Shown one piece after another: positions 58,219 through 64,000 of a stretch of 64,000 nt of DNA (positions within the stretch are counted from its first letter, which is position 1; every line of letters begins with the position of its first letter). Location of the stretch: NCBI RefSeq assembly GCF_910592395.1, contig NC_088308.1, forward strand, positions 17,623,501 to 17,687,500, in the 5' to 3' direction. A program made the translations under genes and the position numbers. The notes below the pieces were generated by a model that was given only the letters and a program-made list of their open reading frames with translations, had not been told where the DNA came from and ran no database searches. The DNA comes from Lineus longissimus (taxonomy: Eukaryota > Nemertea > Pilidiophora > Heteronemertea > Lineidae).

Positions 58219-60541
58219 ATGGCGCTAGTGAGGGGCATGCTCCTCATATTTCTGGTGTTTCTTCTGGAATGTCAATGGATTCGTGGTGAAGAAGAACCAA
58301 GGCTTCCACTGGGAATGTCGAAAGGTAAGCCATCAGACATCCAACAGGGTTATTTCTCGTTAAAGAGAACATTTATGTTGATGTTGAAATTTTTATGAAA
58401 TGGCGATGAACTACGTCTCCGTGTATATGTCGATCTCACAAAATATCGCCCAGGTTGAACTGTGATTTCACCGAAGCACAGCGAGGCACCTCGGTTTCGG
58501 GGCCGACATGTACATTTGTTAAGTTCTACCCACCTCGTAGTGTTTGATCAGACAGTGACAAGTATCTCCAGTTCGGTATCAATTCCTTGATATAATAAGC
58601 TGAGAATGACACCAACGAATGGGTATGAACATGGCGTATGGAAGGCTTTGCCCTTTTCTGACAACTGATGAAACAAACAAGTATTAACATATTTTATATC
58701 ATTTTTTTTCTCAGAATTATATTGCGAGGGATGTGAAGCTGCTATAAAAGGTGTGTATTTAAGATAGATCATAAACAGCTGGCCATTTTCGTTTTAAATA
58801 AAAATCTATCATAATAATCAGGATCCGGATTCATAATCAGTAATCAGTATTCCTCATACTACCACACTAGGCGTGCGTATTTTTGCTATACTCTGCGCCG
58901 TGATCTTATCTCTTAGAATGAACCAACAACATCCATCGATGACTAACCCAACCGGGTCGTACGCAACTGTATTTGTAATCTTCTTCTTCAGAAATGGACA
59001 AAAATCTGTCCAAGAATGCAATAGACAATGTTATGATTAGGATCGTAGAAGCTATGGATGCCGTGTGTAGCCCAAGGGTACTCACCGTTTACAAATGGAG
59101 TCCGCCCAAAATGACCAAGGCCTGCCTGCACGTAATTGGTGAGTAGTAGAATCATTTCAATAACTCATTAAGTCATGATGGCCACCGGACCTTGTCAAGG
59201 TTTGTTGTGATATAAGCCATTGCCTAACAAACAATCATGATCCTGAAACACTTCGCAGTCTCCCTTGAACATATCAAATCAAGTCAGACCTTGGTCGTGG
59301 AAAAAAAAGTGTCATTGAGTTTGTCTCGCTATTTGTCAAATTGTGGTTCTTTCAGGCACATACGACGAAGACCTGGAGGAACGACTCTACGAACAGTACA
59401 AAAACCCCGGCCGACCGAAGATGCCCACGCAAGAGTTTGTTGACCACATCTGTTACGACTGGATAAAAGCCTGTGTGGATGTGGACAGGGACTATGAACC
59501 GGTAAGTGGGTTCGTTTGTTGATGTCCCTCTTTTTTTAGACTTACTTCAAGCTTTGGAATCTGCATCATTCAGTACTGTTACCTGCTACTGACTAATGTT
59601 GTTCCAAGATGTTGGACACATTCTCTGACATTATCTTTTGGCCTCTGTGCCTAAGTAAGTTCCAGGAGGGCTTGGTGAGACGGGACTTACTTCAGACAGC
59701 CTGCCACTCATCATAGCGTTGACTAAATGATGAGAAGGTCATAACAAAAATTGATAATGTCTAGTCTTTCACAGTTTCATAATCCATAGTTTTCATTCAT
59801 TCTTTGTTTCACATACATTACAAAAAGTATATAGTATGTCATGCATTTGTGCTTTTGCAGGATGAAAGCGTTGACGGGCCTGAGGGTGAAGGTCTGGAAT
59901 CCCAAGGAGGTATGGCTGGACCGATGGACCATGACGGGATCAGGACGATGGGGGACAATGGAGACGGCAACGAGAGTGAGTATGAGACCACATGGGAGAC
60001 GGACAACGAAGCGGAGGAAGAGGGGACAGATGTGGACAGTGACGAAAAGGAGAAGATTGTTCCGGGCACTGGTCGCGCAACTCTTACTGAGTCTGGGAAG
60101 AAGTCGGATGACGGGAAGGATATTTTGAATCGCAAGGCGAATGACTTTAAGGACAGTGGCGATGAAGATACTGGGATGAGATCGCATCGGGATGAAAAAA
60201 AAGAGGCTAGTGATGGGAAGAAGAAAAAGAAGCTGCTGATTGATAACGATGCTGATAGGGATGGTGAATATGAAGATACGAAGAAGACAAGTAGAGATGG
60301 TAAGAAGTTTAGTGAAAATGTTAAGAAGAATACTGCGGATAAAAGGGAGAGGAAGAAACTACATGTATTGGTCGATGACGATGCTAGTGATGATAATTAT
60401 AAAAATACTGCCTGGACGGAAGAGGAGAAGGTGAAGCGTAGAGAGGCAAATTACATAGATGATGGTGATGATGGTGATGATGATGATGAAGTAGTTGATA
60501 AGAAGGAAACTAAGAAAGGTAGTACTAAAGATGAGTTATAA
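58219..60541 (+). CDS. ER-lumenal saposin/Canopy-like protein with KDEL tail
   Basis: Five exons: 58219-58324, 58715-58750, 58992-59138, 59356-59501, 59861-60541. All junctions are GT-AG and in phase, 1116 nt coding for 371 residues. Residues 1-22 are a signal peptide (MALVRGMLLIFLVFLLECQW..). Exons 2-4 hold a ~115-residue domain with six cysteines (LYCEGCE, AVCSP, KACLHV, HICYDWIKACVD), the spacing of saposin-fold Canopy (CNPY) proteins. Exon 5 is a 226-residue highly charged, disordered tail of Asp/Glu and Lys clusters ending STKDEL, an ER-retrieval signal. I infer an ER-resident chaperone-like protein. CNPY3/4 is the nearest family I know with a charged tail, but the assignment is tentative. 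Its exon 1 is duplicated in unit A. Confidence 0.85.
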
Positions 60542-60607
60542 CCATGAAGTTTGGTGGATGTTTTTTTAACGTTATAGGTATCATTCCCTCAAGTTACTTT
60601 TCATATT

Positions 60608-60613
60608 AATAAA
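60608..60613 (+). terminator. AATAAA polyadenylation signal of the CNPY-like gene
   Basis: AATAAA 67 bp after the stop codon. Confidence 0.7.
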
Positions 60614-62713
60614 GTTTCTGAATAATTGTGGCTGGTATATCTCATCTCTCTGAAATACTATTACATATTATCAGGTATACACTTGTGACTGGTTCTTGAT
60701 GAACTCTAAAAACATTTTTACTGAGACTCAGTATACTTTTTCTAATTGCAATGGCGTGTCATATTGCCCGCAGGTGACAATCTATACAGTTATTTAATGT
60801 GTAACTTAAATGTTAATTTTGATGATATAATTCTCGTTTAAATACTTGCAATCAATAACAAACAATTGGGGAAGTGTGAAAGACATTGTTATATTAATAT
60901 TGGGATAATTATTGGATTGCTATTGTAAGAGTGAATGAGAGGCATCCACGTGTAACTAAATTTGAACAATATATGAAACGAATTTTTTTCCCAGTTGCAT
61001 TTCCTGGTTATTCACAGGCGCACTGAATGCGATTAATTAATAAAGCGCCAATTGTTTATTTTCAGATAATATTAATCTTAATGAAATCTAGATGTAACTT
61101 TAGAAACTTTAGTTTTGTTGACTCGATGTTAGGTGATCATTAGTACATCAGCCCTGTGTAATTAGGTTTTTTGTCGTGATATCGTATCAATGAATTGGAT
61201 GTTTCCTAAAGGCCTCCATACACTGCATGACAAAAGTCATTTAGTGGCTTATTTCCAAAAAAATGTTGCAATGTGTATACGATTGTACGAAGTATCCATA
61301 TGTCCCGCCTTGTTGAAAGTTGTATAACGTTAACCACAAAAGTCAATAGGTGTGTAGATGATTACGACTATTGTGACCGTGTTTCAGGTGGCCGTTCCGG
61401 CTTCAAACTCTTGAGTCATCTTTTACAAAAGTCATTCAGTGTGTATTCACTCAGTGACCTTTGTGGACATGTTTACCCCTGTGGAAAGCCTGTGGAAAGC
61501 TGTGGACAGCTAAATTGAACTTGTTCAATTTTTGGAGACCTGTTGCTCATGGGACAGGAAGATGGCTACTTGGTATTTAGAAAAAAACATCAAGATTTTG
61601 TGACCTTCCGGGGGCGCAAGAATGTCTTTTCAACGTCAAGTCCCCTCTGTTCCACGATAGGAACGAAAAGAGGAAAAAGATAGCCGAAATCGCTACTGAA
61701 TTTGACGTCACCGGTAAGGTTCACATTGGTAATGTTGGTAAATATGCCCCGACCAATTCCAATACACGTTTACCCAAGAAATAAATGAACAAAATATTAA
61801 TATCCAGTTTAATATTTTTGCTTGGAAGACAATACAAGAAAATTGGATGTAAACCCTGTGATTTTGATTGCAATTCATCCACTACTTATGAATCAATGTT
61901 CATTGGTCGTTTAAATTAGAATGAGGACAGAGCAAATCGCACGCGGAGCCACTTCTCTTTGCGTGCTACACAGGCTACAGTCCTATAGTCCGAAGATTCT
62001 GAGGCAAAATCTAAATGTCATTCATGTTGATTTATACTTGAGAGCTTGTACTGTTTTAATGCCCGCCGTTGTTTATGTTAACAGCAGATGACGTAATCAA
62101 GAAAATCGCATTTGTCTGGTTCGTCTTCGCCGAATGATGATAATGAGAGACAGACATACCGATGCGACCAGTTCGGTGTCTGCCATGGTTATGAAGTGTG
62201 ACGTCGGTGTAGAAGAGTTTTAGTCATTGTTGACGTGTCATGAATGTGTAGTGACCAGTCAACAACTTTGGAAAGTCGAAAAAATATTTGTGGCAAATGG
62301 TGATTTCTGTGTCCTGTCGGGATCATTTTGTAGCAAATGTCGAGTGTCACCTGGAAACATATGTCGCAGGTGCGTTTTGGACGTCCACATGTCTATCAGT
62401 GTGTGGAGAAATTTCGATTTCTGTGGAATGTCACCAGAATGTCTTTTGTCGAAGATGACTTTTGTAGCAGCTGATTTCTACTTTTGTCATGTAGTGTATG
62501 AAGGCCTTAACATCTACAATAATACAGAGCGATCAAGTTTTCTCCACTGTGATTTTAAACATCTTCTTTTATGTTATACAGAGGTATTGGGAATGAAGGG
62601 AATAAGTGGATTCAATTGCAATGGGACTAATACACGTTAACATGGGTTACTGTACAGATGTACATGTATACGGCATTTCCCGCGTATCTCCGTGTCTGAC
62701 ACCGTAGTCTGGC
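60614..62713. other. Intergenic DNA, no gene recognised
   Basis: AT-rich. The 137-codon plus-strand frame at 62227-62640 is Cys-rich but lacks an ATG start, signal peptide or recognisable domain. I see no splice context for it. Confidence 0.5.
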
Positions 62714-63064
62714 CGCACGTACACCACCTGAAAATGGACCACCAATCTTGGTTCGCGAACCAATGCCGCACCATCGAAAATCCACCAAGCGCTTACACCA
62801 GCGCTGCAGCTAGTTATAAAATCCGGCTACAGATGGCGCGCAAACAATAAGCAGAAAGCGCCATTTCGAAAACGCCGCCTGGAGCCGAACCATCTAACTA
62901 GCTAATTGCCGATCCATTTGCTCGTACACCACGACAAAGCCGAGCTTTTAACAAGCCGGGCGAATTTGGACCATCAAGCTTGGTGGGACAAATTCGCCCG
63001 GCAATTTGTATCGGCAATGGATTGCCGAACCAATTTGTCGCGGCAATGTGGTGGTGTACGTGCA
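62714..63064. mobile_element. Foldback MITE, GCACGTACACCACC ends
   Basis: GCACGTACACCACC at 62714-62727 is inverted at 63051-63064. Inside and just outside are further inverted motifs (GCTTACACCA and TGGTGTAAGC; ATTCGCCCGG inverted around 62967-63001), suggesting nested or subterminal repeats. Confidence 0.65.
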
Positions 63065-63416
63065 ATTGGTCCACCAATATTTCGTGGTGTAAGCGCAAAA
63101 GGGAAATTGATTAAATTTGATTTATCTGTACACAAATACATAACAGTTATATAACAATGCATGTTTATTGTCGTATGTTGTGTTTGATGGTTTTATAATG
63201 TAAATAGTCTGTTAATGGGATTGTTGAAATATACCAATTCATATTTGCATCCAGGTCTTTATTTCTTTCTCTAAATTATCATCTGAATATTAGTGAATCC
63301 CCCAAGCGTCATCATGAAGAGAATGGGAGATGATAGAAACTGATAGTTCCTGTAGGTCGGCTGTATTCAAAGCTACAGAACCATTATTCCGACTTGAGGA
63401 GTCACATCGATCTATA
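63065..63416. other. Intergenic DNA, nothing recognised
   Basis: No ORF, RNA gene or clear repeat seen. Confidence 0.5.
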
Positions 63417-63581
63417 TACAGTGGAACCTCCCTTAGCGGACACCTCTCTAATAAGGACAACCTGTCTTGGTCCCAAATTGATTATTTCCATTCAATTTGA
63501 CCTCTCTAATCAGGACACCTCTCTATTAAGGACATCACTTGTCAGTTCCATGGGTGTCCTTAATAGAGAGGTTCTACTGTA
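63417..63581. mobile_element. 165-bp Tc1/mariner-type MITE
   Basis: The ends are TACAGTGGAACCTC and the inverse GAGGTTCTACTGTA, flanked by TA. Internal copies of CTCTCTAATNAGGACA repeat the arm. A loose arm (AATAGAGAGGTTCTA) recurs at 63903-63917. Confidence 0.8.
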
Positions 63582-64000
63582 CTCTTAATTCCCTTTTATA
63601 AGGTCGGTGGAAACAAATCATTTCTTGCCGCAGTTATTATCTTTCTTCAAACGGAATGAGGCCGATTGGTACAAAGCTTGGCGCCTTTGAAAGATAAACC
63701 ATTCTGGGTGTAGTGGATAAAGGCAATGCAGTTCATGTGCAAGACGTGGTATTGGCAAAAATGAACTGACCTTACAGAAGTAAATTTAAACTAGATAGGT
63801 GCACAACTGTGAGTTTATGGTGGCATGGCCAGATAAAGAGAACATTACGATGGATGGAGAATCATCCTTCCAGACCGGAATCATTGGTTTGGACGATCCG
63901 TTCAATAGAGAGGTTCTAAAGATTTTGATCCGAGAATGAAAACGAGGTGATCTTCTACTAAAGTTGATGATAAATTCGATTGTCGATTGTCGTTTTTTTT
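63582..64000. other. Window end, no gene recognised
   Basis: Only the partial MITE arm near 63903 is seen. Confidence 0.5.

Noticed and set aside
62227-62640. 137-codon Cys-rich frame
   Set aside because: No ATG start, no signal peptide, irregular cysteines and no flanking splice sites or repeat copies to support it.

Overview
The window is genomic DNA of an intron-containing animal, most likely an aquatic invertebrate. The genes have GT-AG introns, TATA boxes and AATAAA signals, and the DNA is crowded with transposons: a DIRS retrotransposon, an integrase-type DNA transposon, LINE tails and many foldback MITEs. I cannot name the species.

Layout. Positions 67-58062 are a tandem array of three diverged copies of one ~14.7-kb unit: A (67-33189, swollen by insertions), B (33190-47876) and C (47877-58062). 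Each unit carries, on the + strand, (1) a TATA-driven gene for a secreted polyprotein that would release 4 (A), 5 (B) or 6 (C) copies of a lysine-rich amphipathic helical peptide, which I infer to be antimicrobial or membrane-active, and (2) exons 2-3 of a Ly6/uPAR-type GPI-anchored protein. The best candidate for Ly6 exon 1 lies at the 3' end of the preceding unit, so each peptide gene would sit inside Ly6 intron 1.

Mobile DNA. Unit A holds two large insertions, both absent at the matching place in unit B. The first (13838-24165) is a 10.3-kb integrase-type transposon with 6-bp target duplications, ~350-bp inverted repeats full of ACCGCGG motifs, an IS3-like DDE transposase on the minus strand and a SAM-UIM-HECT ubiquitin-ligase gene on the plus strand. 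A LINE fragment appears to break the ligase gene. The second (25538-31975) is a near-complete DIRS element with gag, RT/RNase H, tyrosine recombinase, inverted terminal repeats and an internal complementary region that reproduces its circle junction. Many smaller elements are nested or shared by only some units, and they date the duplications relative to one another.

Right flank. At 58219-60541 is an intact five-exon gene for a 371-residue ER-lumenal saposin/Canopy-like protein ending in KDEL. An orphan copy of its first exon survives in unit A (11384-11489). From 60614 to the end I see only non-coding DNA and MITEs.
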